NCBI GenBank assembly: GCA_002917775.1
Contig: KZ627158.1
Coordinates: 158,578 to 222,577 of the forward strand
From: Glaciozyma antarctica PI12
Taxonomy: Eukaryota > Basidiomycota > Microbotryomycetes > Kriegeriales > Camptobasidiaceae
DNA: 64,000 bases
Reading direction: 5' to 3'
Every line of letters begins with the position of its first letter. Position 1 is the first letter of the stretch. Positions 54,664 through 64,000 of this stretch are shown piece by piece. The position numbers and the translations under genes are program-made. The notes under the pieces were generated by a model. The model saw only the letters and a program-made list of their open reading frames with translations. It ran no database searches and had not been told where the DNA came from.

Positions 54664-56128
54664 ATGCTCGGCCGGGCCCGCCTAGACCACAACCAGGAGA
54701 ACCCAACTCAGCGCTCCAACCTTCTCCCCTCCAAGACTCCCCTCAGGCAGCAAGCAGGAGCGGGGCCTTCGAAGCCGGGCCTCACGGCGGGCAAGGGACT
54801 GGGAGGGACTGCTAAAGGCGGGAGAGTATTGGGGGACAAGGATGGGAACAAGGGGAAGACGGGTGAGTGGTCCTCTCGATGTTGTGGGGAGGAGGCGGGA
54901 TTGTGTGATGGTCACTTCGGCTCGACCAGCAAGGCAGCAGGCGCCTAGAGAGCGCACTGTACAGGTCACTGAACTAGGAATCACTGGAGGAGCCTTCGTC
55001 GTAGCCCCGTCGCGTCCATCACCCGAACGCACCGACCTCCAGCCCACGCGCGTCGATACGCCTTTGCTGACCCGAGTTCCGCTCCACAGAGTCCATCCGC
55101 CTCTTCACCGACGCTGCTCAGAAGCCCAGTTGCGCCCCACCCCATCTCTCCCCTCCTCACGCCGGTCCTCTCCCTTCGCACCTCCGCACTCCGTCTCCCG
55201 CCCTCCAGCGCATCGCAGCTAGGATGCTGTCTCCCGAGGTGGAGGTGGAGATGGAGGTGGAGGAGGAACCAGAGGAGGAGGACGTGGAGAGTGATCCCGA
55301 GGTCGAGTACGCCGGTGCCAGTGCGGCAGGCTACGGTGCGTTCCTCTCTCCTCATCTTCGTTTCGATGCGCTTACTGACGTCGCACGCACGCAGAGGAGC
55401 CCTACACTCTCTCTCACCCTCCCCCACCTCCTATCGGAGAGCTCCTCTCCCGCCTTCCTCTCCTCCCCACCTCCGACCTCGAAGCCTGGCGCGAAGCCGA
55501 CGCCCTCGAGCGCGCAGCAACCCACTTTGCTCTCGACATCGTCCCCTCCCCGCCCTCTCCCCCTCGAGCGAAGGTAGCCATGTTCCCTCTCCCCCGTCGT
55601 CCTCTCGCCACCAAAGCTTCCAACGCTCGCCCAGCATCATCGGCTTCGAGGGTGTCCCTCGCCCCGTCGACGACGAAAGCCTCTTCGCGCGCGCCCTCCG
55701 CATTGCGCAAGTCCCTCGCTCCCCCCGCCAATCCCACCAGTGCCGCCAAGCCGAAATGGGGCACTCCGAGCGTCTCGCGCCCGCCAACGACTTTCCGCCC
55801 TCCTTCAACCCTCACCAAGCCTCTCCGCCCCTCCCTCTCCGCCCAGCGGCCCTCCCAGCCCTTTCGCTCTACTCCCATCAGCACTCTTCCCCGCCCTCCT
55901 CCGCCCCTCTCACTCCGGCACTCGACTTCCCAACCCCTTCGCACCGGGAAATCCTCCGCCTCGTCCCTTCGCTCTCTTCGGACCCTCGTCGAGGATCCGA
56001 GTCCGGCGATAACTGTTGAGGAGGAGGAGAAGGCGTTGGGGATTTGGGGGATCGAAGAAGGGATGGGAGCGCTGGAGGAGATGGGGATGGGGGATGAGGA
56101 GGGGTTTAGGTTCGACTTGGAGGAATGA
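54664..56128 (+). CDS. Disordered acidic protein, securin-like candidate
   Basis: About 350 residues, mostly Pro/Ser/Arg-rich and disordered. Exon 1 has a destruction-box-like start (GRARLDHNQENP, RxxL with a following N), a KTPLR motif and a Gly/Lys segment (GLGGTAKGGRVLGDKDGNK). A 231-nt intron (about 54861-55091) leads to ESIRLFTDAAQKPS. A strongly acidic stretch follows (EVEMEVEEEPEEEDVESDPE, ending VEYAG) and, after a short intron, EEPYTLSHPPPPPIGELLS and SDLEAWREADALERAATHF. The end is acidic (GMGDEEGFRFDLEE). Securins share exactly this plan: a degron-bearing basic N-terminus, an acidic middle with a pseudo-substrate of the DIExxP kind, and an acidic C-terminus, with little sequence conservation. 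The assignment is inference; an unrelated disordered nuclear protein is the alternative. Confidence 0.55.
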
Positions 56129-57240
56129 GCGGGGTGTGGATGGTGTTGATTTGCTCTCTTGTTTAGCTTCTTTTTTGCATTGCATATGACCTTGATTTGT
56201 TTGCGTTCCGTGCCGGAGAAAGAAGAGGGCAGAGCGTGCGAAGTCGACGACGGGACTCAAGGAGGCGACCCTCGGTGATCTCGCTCGCTCGTCTCTTCCG
56301 TCGAGCGCCTGAAGCTGCAAAGGACGCAGTGAATACAGATCCCGAGTTGACGAAGGCTCTCATCAGACTTGAGGAAGCCTTCGGTGGGCTCACGCAAAAG
56401 AAAGCTTTCGAAAGCAGAATCGGGTTCAACAAGCTTGCAGCGTACTCCGTTCGAGCGAGAGAGTGGAGAGCAAGGCCGGGGCTTCCGCTGTTTGTCGAGC
56501 CCGCTGGAAGTAAAGACCAGAGCTCTTCAGCGTTGAAGCATGGAACAAGGCAGCGAACGCAGTACGAAAGCTGAAGCGGCAGGGATAGACGCAGTCGACA
56601 GGACGCGAGAGCCAGTTCTGAGAGAGGAGAGAGCGTTCAGGCTTGAGAGGCGGCCTCAGAGAAGAGTGGTCGGAATCTTCTCACGCGCGCAGAACGAGGC
56701 AGATTACGTTCGTTTTCAGCTGGCGCGAAAGCAAAGCGAAGCAGTCCTCGGAGAGTAGGGGCCTCGCTCGACGCTGACACGAAGAAAGAGAAACGACGCT
56801 CAGTCCTGGGACGCCGCCATCAGAGCAGTATTTAGAATGCCCTCGCCAGTTTGATTTCGACCACTCAACGAGTACGGTTCGAGCAGGAACCAGTCGAGTC
56901 AGAGCCGGCGTCAGGCCAACGAGAGAGAGCTGAGCTTGAGAGACGATGGAGCCTCCTCAGCAAGGCGTGGCGGCGCGGGAGGATTGAGAGGAGCGAGTTC
57001 CCTCTCCAGCGTCCCTCCTTGTTGAACTGTTGAGGCCAATTGAGGCTGTAGCCTGGTCTCCCCCTGAGGAGAGGTTTCGAGATGCTACTTTTGAGCGTTG
57101 TACTACTTTGTTGAACAGACGCAATCTCACTAGGGCGGCAGAGAGGACTTTGCCTCTTTCTCCGTTCGTCGTCTTCGTCGTGAGGCCGCGCCCTGCTCTC
57201 CTTGCTCCGTACCAGTTACTCACCCACTCGCCACCTCCAG
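56129..57240. other. Intergenic region upstream of RPL27
   Basis: The region is 1.1 kb without a confident gene. Two plus-strand frames have balanced amino-acid composition: 56197-56574 (no ATG; LARLFRRAPEAAKDAV, LTKALIRLEEAFGGLT) and 56540-56758 (ATG; GIFSRAQNEADYVRFQL). Their third codon positions are less GC-rich than those of real genes here. The last 150 bp is CT-rich and is the probable RPL27 promoter. Confidence 0.4.
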
Positions 57241-57912
57241 ATGCCCAAGATCTACAAGCCCGGAAAGGTGGCACTCGTCCTCTCTGGACGTTTCGCCGGC
57301 CGCAAAGTCATCGTCATCCGCCAGTCCGACGAGGGAACCAAGGTGCGCCTTGCTTGAGCGGTGTGGGAAGAAGGAGGGGGAGCTGATGGACAGTGCAGGA
57401 GCGACCTTACCCTCATGCCATCGTGGCCGGCATCGAGCGATACCCCCGGAAGGTGACCAGGGGAATGGGCAAGAAGAGGATCGAGAAGAGGAGCAAGGTC
57501 AAGCCCTTCATCAAGGTGGGTTCTTCCTCCTCTGTGTGGATGCGATGGAGGATGCGGAAGGCGAGCTGGGAAGGAGCGGGAGGAGGAGATGGGAGGGGGA
57601 GACTAGGTCAACGCAGGACACGGCGCTGATGGGACTGAACGCGCAGAGCATCAACTACAACCACCTCCTCCCCACCCGTTACGCCCTCGAGCTTGAGGGT
57701 CTCAAGGGATCCGTCGCACCCGAGACGTTCAAGGAGCCCACCCACCGCGAGGAGGCCAAGAAGGCGATCAAGAAGCTGTTCGAGGAGCGTTACCTTGCTG
57801 GCAAGAACAAGTGCGTTCTTCCTCCAAGAGCATGGGCTGGGTCGTTGGGAGAGGGAGCTGACGATTTTCCGTTCGCGCGTGCAGGTGGTTCTTCACCCCT
57901 CTCAGGTTCTGA
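57241..57912 (+). CDS. RPL27: 60S ribosomal protein L27 (eL27)
   Basis: A structural protein of the large cytosolic ribosomal subunit, exactly 136 residues as in most eukaryotes. Four exons: exon 1 ends after [14 protein letters not shown] (57342), exon 2 carries [20 protein letters not shown], exon 3 carries [17 protein letters not shown] and [16 protein letters not shown], and the last short exon ends KWFFTPLRF at TGA 57912. All three introns have GTGCG/GTGGG donors and GCTGA branch motifs. The basic N-terminal KOW-type strand ([17 protein letters not shown]) is intact. No oddities. Confidence 0.97.
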
Positions 57913-58805
57913 AAGGTCCTCGCCCCCCGTCGCATAACTTGTACTGCGGTGCTTATGCAACCCATGCGCATTCTCCCCTGGTTCATCTTCGGCTTCGTTG
58001 CGCGTGCTCAGGGTCGTTGGAAGGGATGGGATTGTCCTGCTGGGGTTTCCGAGGGAGGGCAGGAGTCGCAGGAGGGAGCTGACTCGCTTCGTTCTGTGGT
58101 GTGCTTGTAGGAGGTGCAGGAGGGTACGGCGTTCTGCTCTTTGCGCTAGGCTGCTGCTCGTCTTGCTGCTCAGGAGATTTTCGATCGATTTTTGCTGCTC
58201 CCACTCCTGCTCGTGCTTGCACTCCCTCTGCTCTCCTCTCGAGCTTACTGACATTGTGCAGAAGCGACGGAAGCGTGCGAGGACCTCAGCAGCGGAGCCA
58301 TCGGTCGTCAAGCGAGGGGGCTGGAATTGAGGAGGTCAGAGAGAGGATGCATCCGGAGGAGGGTGATGGCGCAGGGCGATGGCGCTGGATGATGGTCATG
58401 GGGATAGAAGGAGGGCTGCGAAGCTGGTGGGAGGACAGCACGACGCGTTGGTCGTCGTCTCGGGCGGAGACTGAGGGGAGGGGATGTCTGGCGATGGCGG
58501 GAGGACGGTGTCGCTAGCTGAATGCGGAGGGCTCTCTGTAGCGGTTGTACATGGAACTTGATAGACTGGCTCAGCGACTACGCCCGCGTAGGAGAGAGGA
58601 GACCCACGTTCGCTCCCTCAAGACGATGCGGCGCCGACTTGCTCCAACTTGGTCCTTTCCCGTCTACCTCCCTCCAGCTCTCCTTTGCGTGCCTCTCGAG
58701 CTCCTGTACATGATACAGCTTTCTTCTGGAGCAACCCCGACTCAAGCACGCTTCCTCCGCAGCGCCAGCACCGAGCCTCCACGACTCCTCCTCGTTCCCT
58801 CTCGA
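57913..58805. other. Intergenic region between RPL27 and family 2 copy S
   Basis: The region is 890 bp with the RPL27 3' flank and the upstream region of copy S. Several GCTGA...AG combinations resemble intron ends, so a spliced 3' UTR or a non-coding transcript is possible, but no coding exon is supported. Confidence 0.45.
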
Positions 58806-60314
58806 ATGGCCGACCCCTCTCCCCCACCTCCTCGAGCGTCTCTCCTCGGTCGTCCGACAGAAATCAAGGCGCAGATTGTCAAGGTGGCGAAGCAAGGGGA
58901 CCACAACCTTCGCCTGAGGCTCGAGAAGGCGAACGAGAAGGAGAAGGCGGCGGCGAAGGCGCTCTTGAACGGCTGGTACGGGAAGAGAACGAGCGCGTTG
59001 CGGCTGGTGAACAAGGAGCTTGAGCGAACTGGCGTCGGACTACCTCTTTGAGGTGCGCAAATCGCGGTGGAAGCTGGTATCGGCGAGCTGACGCCCTCAC
59101 CTCCAGGACCTCCGCGTGAGCGGCTGCCGGAGCGCAGACTTGCGGCAGTACGAGACCCTCCTTCTCAACTCCCACCGATCCCGCCACCTCGTCCTCGATT
59201 TGGAGGCCACTCTCGTTGAGCTTGCCTACATCATCCCCATACTCCTCCACTCCCCGTCGTTCGGCATCAAGCGAATGACGATACACGGAGCAGCAGCGGC
59301 CAAGCTCTTCGGCAACGACGCCGTCGACCTTTCGCCCATCGCCACGCCCGACGGAGTCGATCGAGCGCTGGACTTCTGTCTCCTCGCCCGCTCCATCACG
59401 AACCTCTCCCTCCTCGATGTCCCCTTTCAAACAGGCGCCTTACTCCTCCCACGCTTCCCCCATCTTCGCCAGCTCTCCCTACACGGTCATCGTACTTTCG
59501 ACAGCACCGACGAAAACTCCGCCTTCCTCGTTGCCCTGACGGCGTCGGCATCCTTGGAGCACCTCACGATGGACAACAGCCAGCGCTCAGACGATGGCCG
59601 CCGCCTCGCGCGCCTCCCTGACGCCTGGGACGCAATCGATTGGGTTGCGCCCGCGTCGTTCAAGGTATTGGTTATCGACATTGGAGGAGGGCTTCTGGAA
59701 CAGCGCGACTGGCGTTTTGTCAAAGGAACGTCAGCATCGCTGGAGAACCTCACCTTAGTCACGGACGGCTTTCAGAGGACGACGCGCCGACCATTGAGCC
59801 CTCTCCAACCTTCCCTCGTCTCCACACCTGCCATCTCGTCAGGTTTCCCAACTCGGTCACCGCGATACTCTCCCCGCTCGCCGTCTCCCCCCTCACCTCC
59901 CTCTTTATCAGCCTCTAATTGAGTCCTGCGCGACTCGACAACGGCTCCCCTCTGGCTGTCGCACTGCGGCCACACTTCCCCAACCTTACCTCGTCGACCA
60001 TGTCCTTCACCACCTTCCCTTCGAATCCTCGAATGCAAACGTACCGCAAGTTCTGCGACGAGCGAGCCATCGCTATGCGAATCCACGGTCTCTACCTTCT
60101 ATTTTTGGACGACCTACCCCCTCGACAGTCGCCGGAGAGTCGCCAGAGCAGCAGGACGGTGGCGTGGAGCTGCTGCGATGCGATGGACGAAGTGCTGCAG
60201 TTCGCGACCAACCGGCTCGCACGCTTGAGGCTGGACCAGGACGACGTGAAAGTGGAGGAGATGCTCGTGCTTTTCGAGGGACTGGCGGCTAGGATGGCGT
60301 TGGAGAGGGATTGA
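58806..60314 (+). pseudogene. Family 2 copy S: F-box/LRR-like, broken
   Basis: ATG 58806 starts RASLLGRPTEIKAQIVKVAK and TSALRLVNKELE, where one extra T near 59020 shifts the frame just before the exon end that in copy Q reads SELASDHVFE. The second exon (DLRVSGCRSADLRQY) is open for over 200 codons through VDRALDFCLLARSITNLSLL, LEHLTMDNSQ and LVIDIGGGLLEQRDW. A missing base at GFQ near 59773 shifts the frame again, and TAA near 59918 follows SPLTSLFISL. The final part (QKFCDERAIAMRIHGL type, DAMDEVLQFATNRLARLRL) is open to TGA 60314. The strongest similarity is to copy Q, nearly base for base over the second exon's first 300 nt. Confidence 0.65.
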
Positions 60315-60760
60315 GCGAGGAGCTGAGGGGAGCGGGATTTCGCAGGGAGGGTGGGTCGAGCGACGAGCTGGAATTGTGGGGATTTTCTTCAGCTCCGGTG
60401 CAGTCCCTGCCCTGCCAGTCTACGAGTGCTTTTGAGGCGGTCGCAAGAGAGAGGACGATGGAATGAGCTCGCGCGAAGGTGTGCTTGGGCTGACGATGTG
60501 CCTGCAGCCCAACTGGTGCCTCAGCGAATGACAGAAGCAGTAGTTAAACTCACAAAGGCAGCAGAGCAGCGTACTCTGGCAGTACTCCCCTCTCCTCGGA
60601 CCCCAAGCTGGCTGAGGAAGTGGCCCAAACCGGAGGCACTGCGCTCGTCGGCTCCGCCTCGACTGCACCAAGTCACCTCTTCCCCTTCCTCCCTTCACCG
60701 CCCCACTCAGCAAGCTCAGGACAGTCGTAGCTTGAAGCTTTCCCACCGGCGCCAGCAGCG
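60315..60760. other. Intergenic region upstream of PRP2
   Basis: The region is 446 bp with no supported gene; it holds the 3' flank of copy S and the PRP2 promoter. Confidence 0.5.
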
Positions 60761-63700
60761 ATGACCTCTCTCAGCACCTGGGTCTCGGATCACCTCCTCC
60801 AGTTCCTGGGCGCATCCGACTCGACCACCGTCGAGTACTTCATCACTCTAGGTAAGCCTCGTTTTCCTGGTCTCTTCGTAGCTCTATAGGGAGACGCTGC
60901 GCGTGGAGGTACGCAAGCGGCGAGTTTGCTAGGCTTGTGAGGAGGACAACACCGTGGTGGAGGAGAGGGAAGGGCGTACGCTCGTGTCCACAGTGGAACG
61001 GGGCAACGGAGACTACTTTAAGAACACAGCTAACCTCTCTGACCTCACAGCCTCCTCTTCAAAGTCCCCGCAAGCCCTCCTCTCCACCCTCGTCGCGAAC
61101 GGCCTCCCCTCCACCCCCGCCGCCTCCGCCTTCGCCACCTCTCTCCACTCGCGCGCACCCCGCAAAGCTGGGCCTACGGGAACCTCACTCAAGGCCAAAG
61201 CCAAGGCGGACGAGGAGCGGAAAAAGGCGGAGAAGGAGCGAGCCGACTTGCTCAAGCAGCGCTTCTCGATATTGGACGACGCGCCTGAGGGAGAGGAGAG
61301 GGAGAAGAGGGAGAAGAGGGATAAAGGGAAGGGGAAGGCGGTGAAGAATCTGAGGAAGAGAGGGGAGGAGGACGTGTGGGAGATTGATGAGGAGGAGCGG
61401 GAGGCGAAGAGGTTGAGGGAGGATGAGCGGTTCGCGAGGGAGGAGGATCCGGTGGAGCGGGAGGCGAGGCTGCGCGCAGAAGATGCGAAGGAGCGGGACG
61501 AGTTTGCTGCGCGGATGAAGGACAAGGACAAGGACCGCACGAAGAAGCTCGTTGAGGACCGGTCGTCCAAGCTGGATGCTGAGGCGTTGGCGCGGAGAGC
61601 GTTGTCGAAGGATCCGAGCTTGCTGGAGGGAGCGATGCCGAGCTTGAGGGAGAGGAGTAGGCAGAGTTACCTCGGCAAGCGAGAGCAGCAGCAGCTTGAC
61701 CTCCTTCGCATCGAGATCGCCGACGAGGAGCGCGACTTCAAGGGGATTCGGATGTCTAAGCGGGAGGTTGCCGAGCTTGATCGGAAGAAGCAGCTGCTAC
61801 GACTGGCAGAGGAGCGGTTGGCGGTCGACGAGGGATTCGATGGGTACCAGATGCCGGACGGTACGTTCTCCCCTTCGTTCCGCGTCGACCAACATCTAAC
61901 TCCCGACGCAGACTACATCACCGAGCAGGGCAAGATCGACAGCAAGAAGAAGAAGGACCTCCTCTCAGCACGGTATTCAGACGCCAAGCCTCGCTCGCGC
62001 AACGTCCGCGACGCAGAGTTCACGACCGACCTCGAGCAGTACGAGATGGAGCAGACGGCCAAGGCGCAGCTACACTCGGGCGCGATGGATCGCGAGGTCA
62101 TCGAGGAGGAGTACGACTTTGTCTTTGACGAGAGCGTCAAGATCCAGTTTGCGCTCGATGCGGACGACCGGCTGGAGGGCACTTTGGGAGGGAAGGACGC
62201 GGCGCTACAGGCTCAGATTGACGAAGCTGAACGACGAGGTGCGCCCTGATCTTCCTCTCGCGCGCTGCTCAGCCAACTAACCCGACCACACCTCGCAGCT
62301 CAATCAATCGACCAAGTCCGAAAATCGCTCCCCGTCTTCGAGTGGCGCGAGCAGTTCCTCGACGCCGTTCGCGAGTACCAAGTCCTCATCATCGAAGGCG
62401 AGACCGGATCTGGCAAGACGACTCAGCTTCCTCAATATCTGCACGAAGCGGGCTTCACGAAAGGCGGTCTCAAGATCGGATGTACGCAACCTCGTCGAGT
62501 GGCCGCCATGTCGGTCGCTGCGCGTGTCGCGGAGGAAGTGGGCTGCAGGCTTGGGAACGAGGTCGGGTACTCGATTCGGTTCGAGGATTGCACGACCGAC
62601 AAGACCGTCATCAAGTACATGACCGACGGCATGCTCCTGCGAGAGTTCCTTACCGAGCCGGATCTCGCGGGATACAGCTGCATGATCATCGACGAGGCGC
62701 ACGAGCGTACGCTCAGTACCGATATCCTGCTGGGACTGGTCAAGGTGTGTTCCCCTTCGGAGCTTGTAGGTCAGGGCGAAGCTGACGACTTGCGCAGGAT
62801 ATCGCGAGGTTCAGGCCTGATTTCCGACTCCTCATCTCAAGTGCGACGCTCAACGCCGCCAAGTTCTCCGAGTACTTTGACGATGCTGTACGTCGCTCTT
62901 CCCTCGCTGCACGAGCTCTCGCTGACCCACCCTCACAGCCTGTCTTCCGAAGTTCGTTTCCTCTTGCAGTACCGTCCAAGCAGCACTAATCTCCTCCCGC
63001 AGTTCCTGGTCGCCGATACCCCGTCGACATCCTCTACACGCCTCAGCCCGAGGCCAACTACCTTCATGCCGCCGTCACGACCATCTTCCAGATTCACACG
63101 ACGCAGCCGAAGGGCGACATCCTCGTCTTCCTCACCGTACGTTCCTTTCTCGTCCCTCCCCGTTCTCTCGCCTCGCACGTTCGTGCCGCTGATGCTTGAG
63201 CGCAGGGTCAAGACGAGATCGAAGCTGCGCAGGAGAACCTCGAGGAGACCGCTCGAGCACTTGGGAACAAGGTCGCCGAGCTCATGATTTGCCCGATCTA
63301 CGCCAACCTGCCCACGGAGATGCAGGCGCGCATCTTCGAGCCTACGCCCGAGGGAGCGAGGAAGGTGCGTGCTTTTGCGTCGAGCTCATCGGGCCTGGTG
63401 GCTGACTTCGTTGCGCAGGTCGTGCTGGCTACGAACATTGCCGAGACGTCCATCACGATTGACGGAGTTGTCTACGTTATCGACCCAGGGTTCGTCAAGC
63501 AGAATTCGTACAACCCGCGCTCAGGAATGGAGTCGCTCGTCGTCACTCCCGTGCGTCCCTCTCCTTCACTTGCTCACATGGCCACTAACCTTCCACTTTC
63601 GCAGTGCTCTCGCGCCGCAGCAGGTCAACGCGCCGGACGCGCTGGTCGTGTCGGTCCTGGCAAGTGCTTCCGCCTCTACACCAAGCACGCCTACACGCAC

Positions 63701-64000
63701 GAGCTCGATCAGGATACGATTCCCGAGATCCAGCGGACGAATCTCGGCATGGTGGTCCTCATGCTCAAGTCGCTCGGCATCAACGACCTCATCGGGTTCG
63801 ACTTCCTCGATCCCCCACCGGGCGATACCCTCATTCGCGCGCTGGATTTGTTGTACGCGCTGGGGGCGTTCAACGACAAGGGAGAGTTGACGAAGATGGG
63901 GAGGAGGATGGCCGAGTTTCCGATGGACCCGGCGTTGAGCAAATCGATCTTGGCGAGCGAGAAGTATCACTGTACGGAGGAGGTGAGTCATCGTTTCGTG
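60761..64000 (+). CDS. PRP2: DEAH-box RNA helicase PRP2/DHX16, 3' end beyond the window
   Basis: This ATPase remodels the activated spliceosome before the first splicing step. ATG 60761 starts a short exon ([20 protein letters not shown]), then an intron to [17 protein letters not shown], the PWI-like N-terminal helices of DHX16. A long charged region follows ([40 protein letters not shown]). The helicase core shows motif [16 protein letters not shown], Ia [18 protein letters not shown], motif [16 protein letters not shown], motif [20 protein letters not shown], motif [21 protein letters not shown] and motif [21 protein letters not shown] 13-nt exon at 62939-62951 codes PVFR before [17 protein letters not shown]. 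The winged-helix part ([20 protein letters not shown]) is followed by a GTGAGT donor at the right edge, so the ratchet and OB domains are missing from view. Confidence 0.95.

Noticed and set aside
57998-58330. A possible extra coding exon after RPL27 (ending KRRKRARTSAAE)
   Set aside because: RPL27 is complete at 57912 with the family's normal length, and the later frame has no ATG or homology.
1-64000. Transposons, virus-like elements, CRISPR arrays, tRNA or rRNA genes
   Set aside because: No transposase, reverse transcriptase, capsid or long terminal repeat was seen, no regularly spaced repeats, and no cloverleaf with a GTTCRANNC box and matching arms was found by reading.

Overview
The window is nuclear DNA of a GC-rich basidiomycete yeast, most likely a red yeast of the Pucciniomycotina (Rhodotorula/Rhodosporidium type). 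The genes have many introns, most 45-65 nt, with GTGAGT/GTGCGT-like donors, a GCTGAC/GCTGAT/CTAAC branch motif 10-25 nt before the acceptor, and strongly GC-rich third codon positions. Genes are packed on both strands, often with only 110-240 bp between divergent starts. I saw no tRNA, rRNA, transposon, virus-like element or CRISPR array. The genus is inference; no species can be named from the sequence alone.

Conserved genes, left to right: a Zn(II)2Cys6 transcription factor (1930-5252), the SAGA adaptor ADA2 (5460-7452), lysyl-tRNA synthetase with a second upstream start that adds a mitochondrial-type presequence (7934-10592), an MFS monocarboxylate-type permease (16236-18243), a PRKRIP1-like spliceosome protein (25079-26327, minus), exosome subunit RRP40 (26492-28030), a 120-residue one-span membrane protein (35386-35953, minus), ATP synthase gamma subunit ATP3 (36228-38102, minus), two GT31-type glycosyltransferase paralogues (40699-42800 plus; 48878-50785 minus), a secreted CPL1-like cysteine-rich protein (43356-44490), queuine tRNA-ribosyltransferase (44911-46770, minus), a securin-like candidate (54664-56128), ribosomal protein L27 (57241-57912) and the DEAH helicase PRP2/DHX16 (60761 to the right edge, incomplete).

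Two lineage-type gene families are interleaved with these. Family 1 has ten copies between 1 and 40280. Its plan is an ankyrin-like N-terminal part (in six or seven copies), zero to three divergent RRM domains, an Arg/Ser-rich stretch, and a recurring C-terminal module I do not recognise, built around F-x-R-T-[IL], an FG[WYF] turn and a PF.DDE helix start. Only two adjacent copies (20736-22346 and 22681-24981) read through cleanly; the rest carry in-frame stops or frame changes. Family 2 has four copies (46882-48506, 50946-52416, 52920-54426, 58806-60314) and resembles F-box/leucine-rich-repeat proteins. Three copies are clearly broken, and two share a nearly identical patch that suggests gene conversion.

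The conserved genes cover general functions (transcription, translation, splicing, RNA decay, energy, glycosylation) and do not form one pathway. The unusual content is the clustered, largely decaying RNA-binding-like family with its unnamed C-terminal module. Frame breaks could partly be assembly errors, since one is also seen in the essential lysyl-tRNA synthetase gene, but they are far denser in the two families than in the housekeeping genes.
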